From Euryarchaeota archaeon UBA111 (GTDB lineage: Archaea > Thermoplasmatota > Poseidoniia > Poseidoniales > Poseidoniaceae): a DNA stretch of 28,616 bases. Below, piece after piece: positions 7,457-16,046 of this stretch. The stretch lies in contig DAWS01000084.1 in assembly GCA_002506025.1 (NCBI GenBank), positions 1 to 28,616 of the forward strand, read 5' to 3'. How positions within the stretch are numbered: the first letter of the stretch is position 1; the number at the start of each line of letters is the position of its first letter. Below the pieces are notes generated by a model. It was not told the origin of the DNA, made no database searches, and saw only the letters and a list, made by a program, of their open reading frames with translations. The position numbers and the translations under genes were made by a program.

Positions 7457-10400
7457 AGTTCAAGTTCAACATTAGCCAACAATTAGGCCTTGACTTGGAC
7501 AAGCATATTGCCATCGACGCTGGCGCAGGAACTGGAAAAACTGCAGTAATGGCAGAACGCTATGTCCTCCATCTGTTATCAGAATACCAAAGAGCAAAGC
7601 AGTTGTTGCCAAACGGGCCTAGAGTACCTATTCAGGGACAAGGGTCACTGCGTTCGCCAGCGCGTGAAAGAAGTAAACTTGTAGAATGGAAAGGTCTCCT
7701 ACCAAGCGAAGTAGTAGCGATAACTTTCACCAGAAAGGCAGCAGCAGAATTGCGTAGTAGGATAAGGCAGCGGTTGATAACGACCGATACGAAACTTCAC
7801 TCAATAAAACCAGGCGATGTTGAAATGCTGTTAGGAAATCTAGAAGATGCACCAATTTCAACTATCGATGCGTTTCTGTCAAGACTTGTCACGCCATATC
7901 TCGACATTCTCACGGTTCAGCCAGCAGGTGAGCAAATCGCTGATGTCAGATCGCCGATGTTAATTTCAGAGACTATAAACTCTGCTTGGCGTATAAGAAC
8001 AGTATTCGATGCTGATGAAGCAGGCATCTTAGGCGACCGTCAAGGTTTCATCGATGCTCGCAATAACTTAGCGATTTTATTAGGCGGACAACGCAATGCG
8101 GAAATTGTCCTTGGAGGAATGCTGAATACTTCTCTATTTGTCGAAGAAACCAAGCGAACCATCAAGCAAAAATCTGCTGATATTGGTATCGATTGGCGCG
8201 AAAACCAAATTATAGCTTCAGAGATAATTCTTGACCTTATTAGCAAGCCCGCAGAGGGTTTCATAAGCGCCCTTTGCGCTGAATTACGCAGTATATTGAG
8301 CGATTGGTTAGATGTTTATCTAGAACACTATCAGGAATTTATCCTGGACTATGAGGAAGAAATTGGCAGTGACCGAACTAGATTCAATCAGTTGGTTGAA
8401 TTGGTAAGAAATATCCATCCTGACGATAGTATCGGTCAGCTGCAATGGTTTTGGTTAGTCGTAGTTTGCTGTACGTCAAAATCATCGATTGATAACAAAG
8501 CTTACGGCCATTTCCCGCGTAATCGATTACCCAACAGTGATGGATGGCCGGGAGGGATTCAAACAAATACCAAAGCAAAGTTGAAAAAACCACAAATTGC
8601 TCAAGTAACTGCCCTTGCAACGCCATTAATTGAGCAGGCGAAATCTGTTTTGAATAGCAATTTTGGCCGGTTAGCGAAGATATTAGGATACAGTTCGTTT
8701 ACCTTTGACCCAAGAATAAATGTCGCATATTTGCCCGAAGATAGCACATTAAATTACACTGATTTAACCAATGATTTGACGATTGAGGCACCAACAGGAC
8801 GAACTCGGGTGTCCAATGAATTACAACTCTCGGTATTACGGGATTTACTGGTTGTCCACAAGGGCTGCCAACAGATACTCACATTGAGAAAATCTCAGGA
8901 AGGGGTTCATGATTTTGATGATATACAGCGTCTAGCGGCAGACTTACTTCTGGCAAAGTGCCCGGAAATTGTCCGATTTGAGTATCCAACAGATGTAGTC
9001 GATATTTTAGACAGCCTGGGTAGTGAGCCATGGTCAGACGAACACCTCCATCGGGCAAGGGATTTGATCGCCTCGAAGTATCCGGAATGGCGTGAAGATT
9101 TCGAACGTCGAGTGGGAATTCTGAAGACCATCAGGCAGCAATATCTAGCCTTCATTGTTGACGAATATCAAGATACAAATCCGGCACACTTCAGATTGTT
9201 ATCGCGTTTATGGGGGCCGAGAAAAATCGTTGAAGATGCAGACCAACACGGCCCTTGGGATCCAACAATATGTATTGTTGGAGACATGAAACAGAGTATT
9301 TACCGATTCAGACAGGCCGAGGTAACGGTCATGAGAAGAACGGTGGAAAATATCAAACGAATGAATAAGATTGAATTTTCTCGAACTAACTTTGAATTTA
9401 GAGATTTATCCTACGGCCGCGACCCTCGTCCACGTTCGGGCGTGGAACACTTCAAGGCCAAAATAACAAAATCTAGTGACTTGCCAAAAAATGCTGGTAA
9501 GTGGAACATTGTTGAACTAAACAGAAATGATGAGGGTGATCCGGTATTGCCTCAAGAAACAGTAGATAGCAGGAAATATGGCCATATCGATTTGACCTCA
9601 AATCACCGAACCTCTCACGACTTAATGCATACATTGAATAAAATTTTCAATGATGTATTTGATGATCGCCATCATAGTTTGCCAGGCGATTATCATGCTA
9701 AACCCCAGCCGTTAAATCCGGCAAAAATGGAGGCAAAGTACGGCAAACTTGAGTGGTTATTACCCCTAAAAACCGGTGATGCAAACCACTCAAGTAATAA
9801 TGAACTATTTGCCGAAGATAACCCAAACCCGATCCATTTAGAGCATGAAATGATTGCGATGAGGCTGCAAAACCTACTACAAGGAACTCCATGTAGAATT
9901 TGGAATCCGGCCAAGAACTCATACATGACCTTAGAGCAGCCCACCCAATTAGTTGAGCCAAACGATGTCACAATATTGATTCATTCAAGAACTCATATTG
10001 GTGATTTAATTAACAGGTTACAAGCACGGGGTATACCCGTAATATCAGATAAACAGGGTCAATTATTCAGCCAACCAATAGTTGAGAACCTAATGTCAGC
10101 CTTGCACTTAATCGCTCATCCCGATTCTAAATTCGCTGCAGCATCACTTGCAAAATCACCGATAATCGGCTTGACCGACGAAGCCATGACCAAACTATTC
10201 ACTGAACATAACGAATCGGAGAATTGGTGGGCAACCCTTAGAGACAACTCTCCCAGTGATATTGTAAGCAAACTCTTGACTCACCTTGCAAACCAACTAA
10301 CTGGACATAATGTTCACAATATACTCAATGACATATTAGATAATTCAGATTTGATGTTCGCTTACCCTGAGGACTCTTCTAGGCAAAATGCAGAGCAGTG

Positions 10401-12297
10401 GTGTAATTTAGTTTATGACATTGGTATTGGCTGTGGCCATAACCCTGCTGAGATATTCGCCCAGTTAGAGGCTCTACAAGAACTTGGAAATAAAGGCCCT
10501 CAAGCCTCTGCAATACCTTCCTCGGGAGCAGTCAAAATAATGACCGTGCATGGCGCAAAAGGCTTGGAATCTAAGGTCGTAGTGGTTTCTGGAATTTTCC
10601 AAGCAGGACGTTATGATGCCAACATTACTACTAGGGAGAATGTGTTAGTCACCCCAGAGATAATATCTGGACGAATCAATCCTTGGCCTTCTTTGGAACG
10701 CCCAGAAGACGGGTTGTGGGAATTTACCAAGAACATCAACAGCGCTCAAAACCAGGCTGAACGCCGAAGGGAGTTTTATGTCGCACTGACTAGAGTAGAA
10801 AATCATCTTATCATCGTTGGTAACTCAACTAACAAAGGCAATATTTGTCCTGATTCAGGACTTTTGAGGTTTAATAGCAAGCCTTGGGACAACACCATGG
10901 GACATATGTGGATGGAGGGCCTTAGATCAATTGCCCACCGAGAGAATATTATCGACTCACCATGGATTAAACCTGACGACATAGGCGCCGAAACTCTAAG
11001 TGAATATGGCTCGCATGAGATTTCTCTAAATCCAGTTGATGTATATTTTAACGCTCAATTAGGCAGCAAAAGCATAAAATCAATGGCAATCTATCATAGC
11101 CCTGATTGCTTTACCGATTCTAAACCGGTTACGCCAGTAGAAAAGTGGCATCAGATTGAAACTAGTATGACTGATAATTTGGTAGCGCCAGGGCCAACAA
11201 AAAAACCCAGAGAATTAATCCATACTGTGAGGCTGGGAGCCAATACTCTCGACAATAGTTTCCAATGCCGACAGCATCACTGGCCTAATAATTTGACCAG
11301 TTGGAATCAACATCGATTACAGAAATTGGTAGCGAAACCAAATGCTGAACCATTAGAATCTAACGAATTACCCACTCCTATTGAGTTTGGTTTGATGATG
11401 CATAGGTTAGTGGAGATTAGTCTTGACAATCCAAGCAAGTATAACGCTCCTGCTACCATTCCACTCCCAGATAGCTGGTTAACTGAACCTGAAAATGAGT
11501 TAACTTCAGACAAATCAATAGAGATAGTTATGGCTGAATTTGGTTTTACCAAATCAGATAAGTCGTCAAAAAAGCGGTTTGACACCACCTTCCAACGAAT
11601 GAAAACGATAGCAAAATTGGTTGATAATGGTCTTACGGGTCAATACGCCAAGGGCGAAAGAATCCACGACTTCTTCGCTGAGGGGTTGAGAACGGAACTA
11701 CCATTTCTGTATAATCACAAGGTCGAACTCGAGACTTCAAGAGAGGTCTTCAAAAATAGTGCAATGGTCGAGGCCGCAAAAGTGGTGAATGTAGAGGTTA
11801 TTTTCGACGGTCGTGCTGACTTAGTCATCGCATATACTGATTCTTCAGGACGGGGTTACTTACAGGTTGTTGATATGAAAACAACAGGTTGTTTACATGG
11901 TTTTAACGCAACAAATCCAGATGATGGCACACTGTTACAGCAATTTAGTGGTAATCTGTATGATAAAACACCATCTACCAAGGCGGAACAAGAGATATTG
12001 AACAAGTACAAGTATCAACTTACTCTGTATTCACAAGCATTGGAAGCGATTGAAGACGCAAAGCCGGCCGAATTACGGAGGACAGTCCTACCGCCGGCAA
12101 TCTTGATTGCGGCTTCAGGACGTAGTGTCGAGATGTCACAGGAGGAGTACCAGCAGGCTAAACTTGACTTAGCGGAGCAGTTACTATGGATTGGAGAATT
12201 AGTTGCTCAGCCGCAAAAACCAGACGAACCAGGTAGAATGACTATGGAGCATGCTTTAGTCTGCTGGAATACAGGTATAGAGCCTCAACAGCCTTGA
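7453..12297 (+). CDS. addA: AddA-like UvrD/RecB-family helicase-nuclease subunit
   Basis: This very large protein (1614 residues) has every superfamily 1A helicase signature in order: Walker A 'AGAGTGKT' (residues 23-30), Ia 'AITFTRKAAAEL', Walker B 'VDEYQDTNP' (D570, E571), motif III 'GDMKQSIYRFRQAE' (Q614), motif V 'MTVHGAKGLE' (1030-1039) and motif VI 'EFYVALTR' (1107-1114). The C-terminus is a second RecB-type nuclease: 'GRADLV' with D1456, 'VVDMKTTG' with D1474 and K1476, then 'YQLTLYSQAL'. That two-nuclease design (one here, one in AddB) defines AddAB as opposed to RecBCD. It is longer than typical AddA (about 1150-1250 residues), with extra sequence between Walker A and motif Ia and around residues 640-690 and 720-800. 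It probably unwinds and trims broken DNA ends for recombination. Codon use looks like the neighbours. Confidence 0.9.
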   Translation: MKFKFNISQQLGLDLDKHIAIDAGAGTGKTAVMAERYVLHLLSEYQRAKQLLPNGPRVPIQGQGSLRSPARERSKLVEWKGLLPSEVVAITFTRKAAAELRSRIRQRLITTDTKLHSIKPGDVEMLLGNLEDAPISTIDAFLSRLVTPYLDILTVQPAGEQIADVRSPMLISETINSAWRIRTVFDADEAGILGDRQGFIDARNNLAILLGGQRNAEIVLGGMLNTSLFVEETKRTIKQKSADIGIDWRENQIIASEIILDLISKPAEGFISALCAELRSILSDWLDVYLEHYQEFILDYEEEIGSDRTRFNQLVELVRNIHPDDSIGQLQWFWLVVVCCTSKSSIDNKAYGHFPRNRLPNSDGWPGGIQTNTKAKLKKPQIAQVTALATPLIEQAKSVLNSNFGRLAKILGYSSFTFDPRINVAYLPEDSTLNYTDLTNDLTIEAPTGRTRVSNELQLSVLRDLLVVHKGCQQILTLRKSQEGVHDFDDIQRLAADLLLAKCPEIVRFEYPTDVVDILDSLGSEPWSDEHLHRARDLIASKYPEWREDFERRVGILKTIRQQYLAFIVDEYQDTNPAHFRLLSRLWGPRKIVEDADQHGPWDPTICIVGDMKQSIYRFRQAEVTVMRRTVENIKRMNKIEFSRTNFEFRDLSYGRDPRPRSGVEHFKAKITKSSDLPKNAGKWNIVELNRNDEGDPVLPQETVDSRKYGHIDLTSNHRTSHDLMHTLNKIFNDVFDDRHHSLPGDYHAKPQPLNPAKMEAKYGKLEWLLPLKTGDANHSSNNELFAEDNPNPIHLEHEMIAMRLQNLLQGTPCRIWNPAKNSYMTLEQPTQLVEPNDVTILIHSRTHIGDLINRLQARGIPVISDKQGQLFSQPIVENLMSALHLIAHPDSKFAAASLAKSPIIGLTDEAMTKLFTEHNESENWWATLRDNSPSDIVSKLLTHLANQLTGHNVHNILNDILDNSDLMFAYPEDSSRQNAEQWCNLVYDIGIGCGHNPAEIFAQLEALQELGNKGPQASAIPSSGAVKIMTVHGAKGLESKVVVVSGIFQAGRYDANITTRENVLVTPEIISGRINPWPSLERPEDGLWEFTKNINSAQNQAERRREFYVALTRVENHLIIVGNSTNKGNICPDSGLLRFNSKPWDNTMGHMWMEGLRSIAHRENIIDSPWIKPDDIGAETLSEYGSHEISLNPVDVYFNAQLGSKSIKSMAIYHSPDCFTDSKPVTPVEKWHQIETSMTDNLVAPGPTKKPRELIHTVRLGANTLDNSFQCRQHHWPNNLTSWNQHRLQKLVAKPNAEPLESNELPTPIEFGLMMHRLVEISLDNPSKYNAPATIPLPDSWLTEPENELTSDKSIEIVMAEFGFTKSDKSSKKRFDTTFQRMKTIAKLVDNGLTGQYAKGERIHDFFAEGLRTELPFLYNHKVELETSREVFKNSAMVEAAKVVNVEVIFDGRADLVIAYTDSSGRGYLQVVDMKTTGCLHGFNATNPDDGTLLQQFSGNLYDKTPSTKAEQEILNKYKYQLTLYSQALEAIEDAKPAELRRTVLPPAILIAASGRSVEMSQEEYQQAKLDLAEQLLWIGELVAQPQKPDEPGRMTMEHALVCWNTGIEPQQP

Positions 12298-12302
12298 AAT
12301 TA

Positions 12303-12920
12303 CTATTTTTGTCCAGCAAATACTAGTGTTACGCCATTTTCTCCACCGGCAATCCAATGTTGAATATTAGAGAAACCGGCATCTTGCCACGCTTGGTGCC
12401 ATTGGTCTATGGTTCGCGTGGCCATCTCCACACCGACATATTCTGGCCAACTTAAACTATCCACGTTTTCTGCATAGTGATCTATGCCGATAACAGCCCA
12501 GCCTTCCTTTTGCAACCAATCGCGATAAAATAATTTTAGCATATTTTCTGGGTCTTCTAGATAGTAAAGAAATTCCATAGAATGAATATAATCAAAACGC
12601 CTGTCTGGTTTAAAATCCGGTAATTCCGCTAATATATAGTCAGAATTACCATCGATTTCCCTTGCCTTTGCAATCATTGCTGCAGCACCATCAATACCCA
12701 TAGCATATTCACAATTTTTATTTTTCAATAACTGTCTAACTACCCAGCCATTACCACATCCGACATCAACTGCAGTAAATGAGGTTCCAGCCTCTGTAAC
12801 TTTTTGTGAAATGAACTCAATCATTTCGCTCACAGAGGCAGCATGCCCTCTTTCCATACCTTCGTCTTTTCCGACTAGTGCCCAATCATGAAAAACCTCG
12901 GTTGCGGGTCTTTTGTCCAT
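12303..12920 (-). CDS. Class I SAM-dependent methyltransferase
   Basis: This 205-residue protein has the Rossmann methyltransferase core. Motif I 'AVDVGCGNGWVV' lies at residues 50-61, an acidic end of strand 2 in 'YAMGIDGAAAMIAKARE', then 'FDYIHSMEFLYYLEDPENML' as motif II/III and 'EGWAVIGIDHY' as the post-II strand. This is the Methyltransf_11/25 type, acting on a small molecule or another unknown substrate; the sequence does not say which. It is downstream of the DsrE-like gene in the same direction with a 41-base gap holding a palindrome and a TATA-like box, so it may have its own promoter. It is convergent with addA, with five bases between stop codons. Confidence 0.82.
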   Translation of the reverse strand: MDKRPATEVFHDWALVGKDEGMERGHAASVSEMIEFISQKVTEAGTSFTAVDVGCGNGWVVRQLLKNKNCEYAMGIDGAAAMIAKAREIDGNSDYILAELPDFKPDRRFDYIHSMEFLYYLEDPENMLKLFYRDWLQKEGWAVIGIDHYAENVDSLSWPEYVGVEMATRTIDQWHQAWQDAGFSNIQHWIAGGENGVTLVFAGQK

Positions 12921-12921
12921 G

Positions 12922-12937
12922 GTCGATGGTCATCGAC
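12922..12937 (-). promoter_or_regulatory. Perfect 7-base palindrome at the methyltransferase start
   Basis: GTCGATG and CATCGAC are exact reverse complements separated by two bases, lying 2-17 bases before the methyltransferase ATG (12920). A two-base loop is too short for a good hairpin, so a dyad protein-binding site is the likelier reading. Confidence 0.35.
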
Positions 12938-12941
12938 ATAC

Positions 12942-12949
12942 TCAATAAA
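12942..12949 (-). promoter_or_regulatory. TATA-like box for the methyltransferase gene
   Basis: On the minus strand this reads ATTTATTG, ending about 22 bases before ATG 12920. This spacing predicts a transcript starting at or next to the ATG, that is a leaderless mRNA, which agrees with the absence of a ribosome site. The palindrome lies between box and start. Confidence 0.35.
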
Positions 12950-12961
12950 TCGTCGCTTTGT

Positions 12962-13360
12962 CTAATACACTAACTGGACATCGGAATCAGCACTTAAAGC
13001 AATTACTCCGGGGGGGCCACTCCAAGTCATCCAGTTGTCGTAGCCGGCGAGAAGTTTTGAACCTGCATTTTCTTTCGTGACGCCATTTGCAGCTTGCGAT
13101 CCAGTCGAGCAATACACTTTCTTTGCGCCACTGGTTATGGTATTCAACAATTCATCGAGCAGTCCATCAGGAAGCATCCCTGAATTATTAATGCCGGCTA
13201 TGAATTCAGAATGAAGCATTTTTACTCCGTTTGCTGCAAAGAACATATCCACATCATACCCGTCATTAACCGCTTGAGCAGCACATGCTATTCCAACGAT
13301 ACATTTACGCAGGTCTACCTCAGGGTCAGTCACGATTTTTACAAAGAATTTCTTGGTCAT
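12962..13360 (-). CDS. DsrE/DsrF-like family protein
   Basis: This 132-residue protein fits the DsrE-like fold: an N-terminal strand 'FFVKIVTDPE', an Ala-rich helix 'KCIVGIACAAQAVNDGYDVDMFFAANGVKML' (in two parts), a middle 'LLDELLNTITSGAKKVYCSTGS' with a cysteine (C84) where sulfur-relay members carry their reactive cysteine, and a final strand. DsrE-family proteins act in sulfur transfer or are uncharacterised small soluble proteins. C20 and C26 are also present. The gene is divergent from the CobW-like gene and upstream of the methyltransferase gene in the same direction. The assignment is to the family only. Confidence 0.72.
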   Translation of the reverse strand: MTKKFFVKIVTDPEVDLRKCIVGIACAAQAVNDGYDVDMFFAANGVKMLHSEFIAGINNSGMLPDGLLDELLNTITSGAKKVYCSTGSQAANGVTKENAGSKLLAGYDNWMTWSGPPGVIALSADSDVQLVY

Positions 13361-13432
13361 AACGGGTCTAAATCGAAACTAATCTATTGTGTTATTGATT
13401 GGGTTAATTCACTACTGAGCGATTACTCTTGG

Positions 13433-13440
13433 TTAAATAT
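13433..13440 (+). promoter_or_regulatory. TATA-like box of the cobW-ferredoxin operon
   Basis: TTAAATAT lies about 35 bases before ATG 13475 in the divergent intergenic region (13361-13474). Archaeal spacing would put the transcription start near 13465, giving a short leader that holds the GAGG site (about seven bases before the ATG). Confidence 0.4.
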
Positions 13441-13474
13441 GCGACCCTACAGGATGAAGATACGAGGAATCAAC

Positions 13475-14665
13475 ATGAGCGCGAGTAAAATGAAAAACCG
13501 ACAAATTCCGGTAACAGTCCTTACCGGATTTCTTGGCTCTGGCAAAACCACATTATTGAATCATATTTTGACTAGTACTGAACACAAAATGAAGTTTGCA
13601 GTGATTGAAAACGAGTTTGGCGATGTTGGTATCGATGAGAACATCTTGGTAGAAAGTTCTGAAGAAAGCATCATTGAGGTTATGAATGGGTGTATTTGCT
13701 GTACGGTTCGCGGCGACTTGACAGAAGCTCTAGACGGCCTCTATGACCGAATCAGAGATTTCGATGGTGTTCTGATTGAGACAACTGGATTGGCAGATCC
13801 TGCACCGGTTGCTCAAACATTTTTCGTTGACGAGAGAGTTACAGAGCGATATAAACTCGACGGAATAATCACCGTCGTCGATGCTAAACATATTATTCCA
13901 CACATCGAAGAGGAGAAACCCGAAGGAGTTGAAAACGAGGCTGTCGAACAATTGGCATTTGCTGATCGAATTATGTTGAACAAAATCGACCTTGTTTCAG
14001 ATGAACAAATCGAAGAAGTCGAGGCTAAGATAAAATCCATCAACGCCTTTGCTCCAATCTACCACACCGAACAAAGCGTAATCGATCCTAGCAACCTGAT
14101 TAACATAAGCGCCTTTGACTTAGAAAAGACTCTTGCTATGGACCCGGAATTTTTGGATACAGACGCTGAGCACGAGCACGACCAAAGGGTTACCTCAACC
14201 AGCTCGATATTTACTGGTTCACTCAATGTTAACAAGTTACAACAGTGGATTGGCGAACTTATGAATGATTACGGGGAAGATTTGTTCCGCTACAAAGGAG
14301 TTCTATCCGTTAAAGGAATGGATGAAAAATTCGTCTTCCAAGGAGTACACATGCTGTTCTCTGGATACTTTAGCCAAGAAGTTGCTCCTTGGCGGAAAGG
14401 CGAAAAGCGCGAATGTCGTTTTGTCTTTATCGGCAGAAATCTTGACCATAAAATGCTTGAACAAGGCTTCCTTGATTGTAAAGCAGAAGACTTGAGGTTC
14501 AATGTTGGTGATACAATCTATGCAAACATCGGTGAATTTACCAAAGGTAAAATCCTGAAGTGCTGGGATGAAGGCAATCCTTATCGCGTAGAGATTCAGA
14601 ACGCCGAGAAATCAAATGTTTGGGTTCCGATAGATGATGACCGCTATGTCCGCAGTTCTCTGTGA
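13475..14665 (+). CDS. CobW/COG0523 metallochaperone GTPase with extra C-terminal barrel-like domain
   Basis: This 396-residue protein is a G3E GTPase of the CobW/COG0523 group, which hands metal ions (often zinc) to client proteins. It shows the P-loop TGFLGSGKTTLL (17-28), the metal-binding GCICC (C73, C75, C76), the switch region 'ETTGLADPAPV', the base-recognition NKID (169-172) and a short His/Glu stretch, 'DAEHEHD', before the CobW_C domain (about 243-337). Residues 339-394 are an added module, 'RFNVGDTIYANIGEFTKGKI' through 'DDDRYVR', resembling a small SH3/Tudor-like barrel with the pattern R-F-x-V-G-D ... G-x-V/I ... P-x-D-D-D-R-x-(I/V)-R that I associate with repeat modules in algal and protist proteins. 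The frame is open far upstream, but GAGG and the P-loop position favour ATG 13475. A ferredoxin-like gene follows 21 bases later. Confidence 0.85.
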   Translation: MSASKMKNRQIPVTVLTGFLGSGKTTLLNHILTSTEHKMKFAVIENEFGDVGIDENILVESSEESIIEVMNGCICCTVRGDLTEALDGLYDRIRDFDGVLIETTGLADPAPVAQTFFVDERVTERYKLDGIITVVDAKHIIPHIEEEKPEGVENEAVEQLAFADRIMLNKIDLVSDEQIEEVEAKIKSINAFAPIYHTEQSVIDPSNLINISAFDLEKTLAMDPEFLDTDAEHEHDQRVTSTSSIFTGSLNVNKLQQWIGELMNDYGEDLFRYKGVLSVKGMDEKFVFQGVHMLFSGYFSQEVAPWRKGEKRECRFVFIGRNLDHKMLEQGFLDCKAEDLRFNVGDTIYANIGEFTKGKILKCWDEGNPYRVEIQNAEKSNVWVPIDDDRYVRSSL

Positions 14666-14686
14666 CGCGATATAAGGGGTACTGAA

Positions 14687-15022
14687 ATGTCGACAAAGTT
14701 CTATGTCTGCTCTGGATGTTGTTGCGGTAGGACAGAAAAAGGCAACTACGAAGTACCTGCTGAGTTGTTACAATCTGTCTGGCATGAGGCCGAACTACAT
14801 AATCAAGTTGAGTTGAAAATAACATCCTGCCTAGGTCCTTGTAGCATGAATAATGTCACCCTAATCAAAACTCCAGATAAATCAATTTGGCTTGGAAAAC
14901 TTAACACTGCTGAGCATTTTACAGCATTAATTTCTCTTGCAGAGGATATAAACCAATCGGGTGAGTTCAAAGATTTACCTGACCTATTAAAACCGCATAA
15001 ATTCATCCCATCATCGCTATGA
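14687..15022 (+). CDS. Thioredoxin-like (2Fe-2S) ferredoxin domain protein
   Basis: This 111-residue protein begins with 'FYVCSGCCCGRTEKGNYEVP' (C8, C11-C13) and later has 'TSCLGPCSMNNV' (C48, C52) and 'SIWLGKL'. This matches the thioredoxin-fold 2Fe-2S ferredoxins (COG3411-like) of the CCCG(R/Q)T(E/D)KG...CLGPC...N-V type, which in bacteria often sit beside cobW or cobalt-chelatase genes. The candidate cluster ligands are one or more of the N-terminal cysteines plus C48 and C52. It follows the CobW-like gene in the same direction after a 21-base gap with AAGGGG before the start, so the two are likely one operon. The electron partner is not known. Confidence 0.8.
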   Translation: MSTKFYVCSGCCCGRTEKGNYEVPAELLQSVWHEAELHNQVELKITSCLGPCSMNNVTLIKTPDKSIWLGKLNTAEHFTALISLAEDINQSGEFKDLPDLLKPHKFIPSSL

Positions 15023-15042
15023 TGTTTGGGCGCATTGAAGCG

Positions 15043-15050
15043 AAATATTA
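15043..15050 (+). promoter_or_regulatory. TATA-like box of the prolyl aminopeptidase gene
   Basis: AAATATTA ends 25 bases before ATG 15076, the spacing expected for a leaderless archaeal transcript. No ribosome site precedes this ATG, which agrees with that reading. Confidence 0.4.
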
Positions 15051-15075
15051 CCAACTATGAAGCAAACCATTCACC

Positions 15076-16032
15076 ATGGCTGCTGACGCTGAAATCGATG
15101 ATGTGCTCTACTCGAAAATTGAACCATATAGCACAGGAATGCTCGAAGTATCGGACCTACACACTATCTTTTGGGAGCGCGCAGGTAATCCTGACGGCCA
15201 ACCTGTAATAGTAATTCATGGCGGCCCAGGGGGCGGTTCACAGCCGGGATATCGGCAGTATTTTGACCCACAAAAATTTGACATAATTCAGTTCGATCAA
15301 CGCGGTTGTGGGAAATCCACACCTTATGCTGAATTGGAAGAGAATAACACACATAATTCAGTCTCTGATATCGAATCACTGAGGGAACATTTCGGGATTG
15401 ACAAATGGCATATCTTTGGGGGCTCTTGGGGCTCTACACTATCTCTAATTTATGCTCAAAATCACCCAGATAAAGCACTCAGCCTTACGCTTAGAGGCAT
15501 TTTCATGTGTCGAAAAAGCGAACTGCAATGGTTCTATCAGCATGGTGCAAGTCACGTATTTCCTGATGCGTTTGAACCATATCAAAACCATATCCCATTG
15601 GATGAGCAACATGATTTAATTTCCGCGTATTATGAGCGATTAACGAGTGATAATATTGAGATTAGAAGGGCTGCGGCGAAGGAATGGACACGGTGGGAGA
15701 TGGCTACAAGTAGATTATTTCCCGACCCAGAGTATCTCGATAAAGCCGAAGATTTGGATTTTGCAGTGGCATTTGCTAGAATTGAGTGTCACTATTTTAT
15801 CAACGGCATATTTGTTGAAGATGGCCATATCTTGAACAACTGCAACAATATCACTCACATTCCAACAACTATAGTGCAAGGACGCTACGACATGGTTTGC
15901 CCAACTGTTAGTGCTTGGGAATTACACAAACAACTGCCCAATAGTAGATTGATAATCGTTCCAGATGCTGGGCATTCTATGGGTGAAACTAGCATAGCTA
16001 GAGAATTAGTCGCTGCAACAGATAACTTGTAA
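15076..16032 (+). CDS. pip: Prolyl aminopeptidase (proline iminopeptidase, S33 alpha/beta-hydrolase)
   Basis: This 318-residue protein is a complete prolyl aminopeptidase, a cytosolic enzyme that removes N-terminal proline from peptides. Seen in order: the oxyanion loop 'HGGPGGGS' (48-55), 'FDQRGCGKSTP' (73-83), the nucleophile elbow GGSWGS with Ser117, a helical cap with 'WTRWE' (204-208), the acid 'GRYDMVCP' with Asp272, and 'DAGHS' with His300. Length is normal for the family. The start at 15076 is supported by the family N-terminus ('YSTGMLEVSDLHTIFWE') and a TATA-like box at leaderless spacing. It is probably its own transcription unit between the ferredoxin gene and the next operon. Confidence 0.94.
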   Translation: MAADAEIDDVLYSKIEPYSTGMLEVSDLHTIFWERAGNPDGQPVIVIHGGPGGGSQPGYRQYFDPQKFDIIQFDQRGCGKSTPYAELEENNTHNSVSDIESLREHFGIDKWHIFGGSWGSTLSLIYAQNHPDKALSLTLRGIFMCRKSELQWFYQHGASHVFPDAFEPYQNHIPLDEQHDLISAYYERLTSDNIEIRRAAAKEWTRWEMATSRLFPDPEYLDKAEDLDFAVAFARIECHYFINGIFVEDGHILNNCNNITHIPTTIVQGRYDMVCPTVSAWELHKQLPNSRLIIVPDAGHSMGETSIARELVAATDNL

Positions 16033-16046
16033 CGAATAGTTAACTG

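Noticed and set aside
9693..9971. Two overlapping minus-strand open frames inside the addA-like gene
   Set aside because: They lie opposite a continuous helicase gene and show no recognisable motif.
3839..12297. Reading the helicase-nuclease pair as an anti-phage defence island
   Set aside because: Motifs match AddAB-type recombination enzymes and there are no adjacent defence genes, integrases or repeats.
13211..13474. Upstream open extension of the CobW-like frame
   Set aside because: It overlaps the DsrE gene on the other strand, lacks CobW similarity, and a TATA-like box and GAGG site place the start at 13475.
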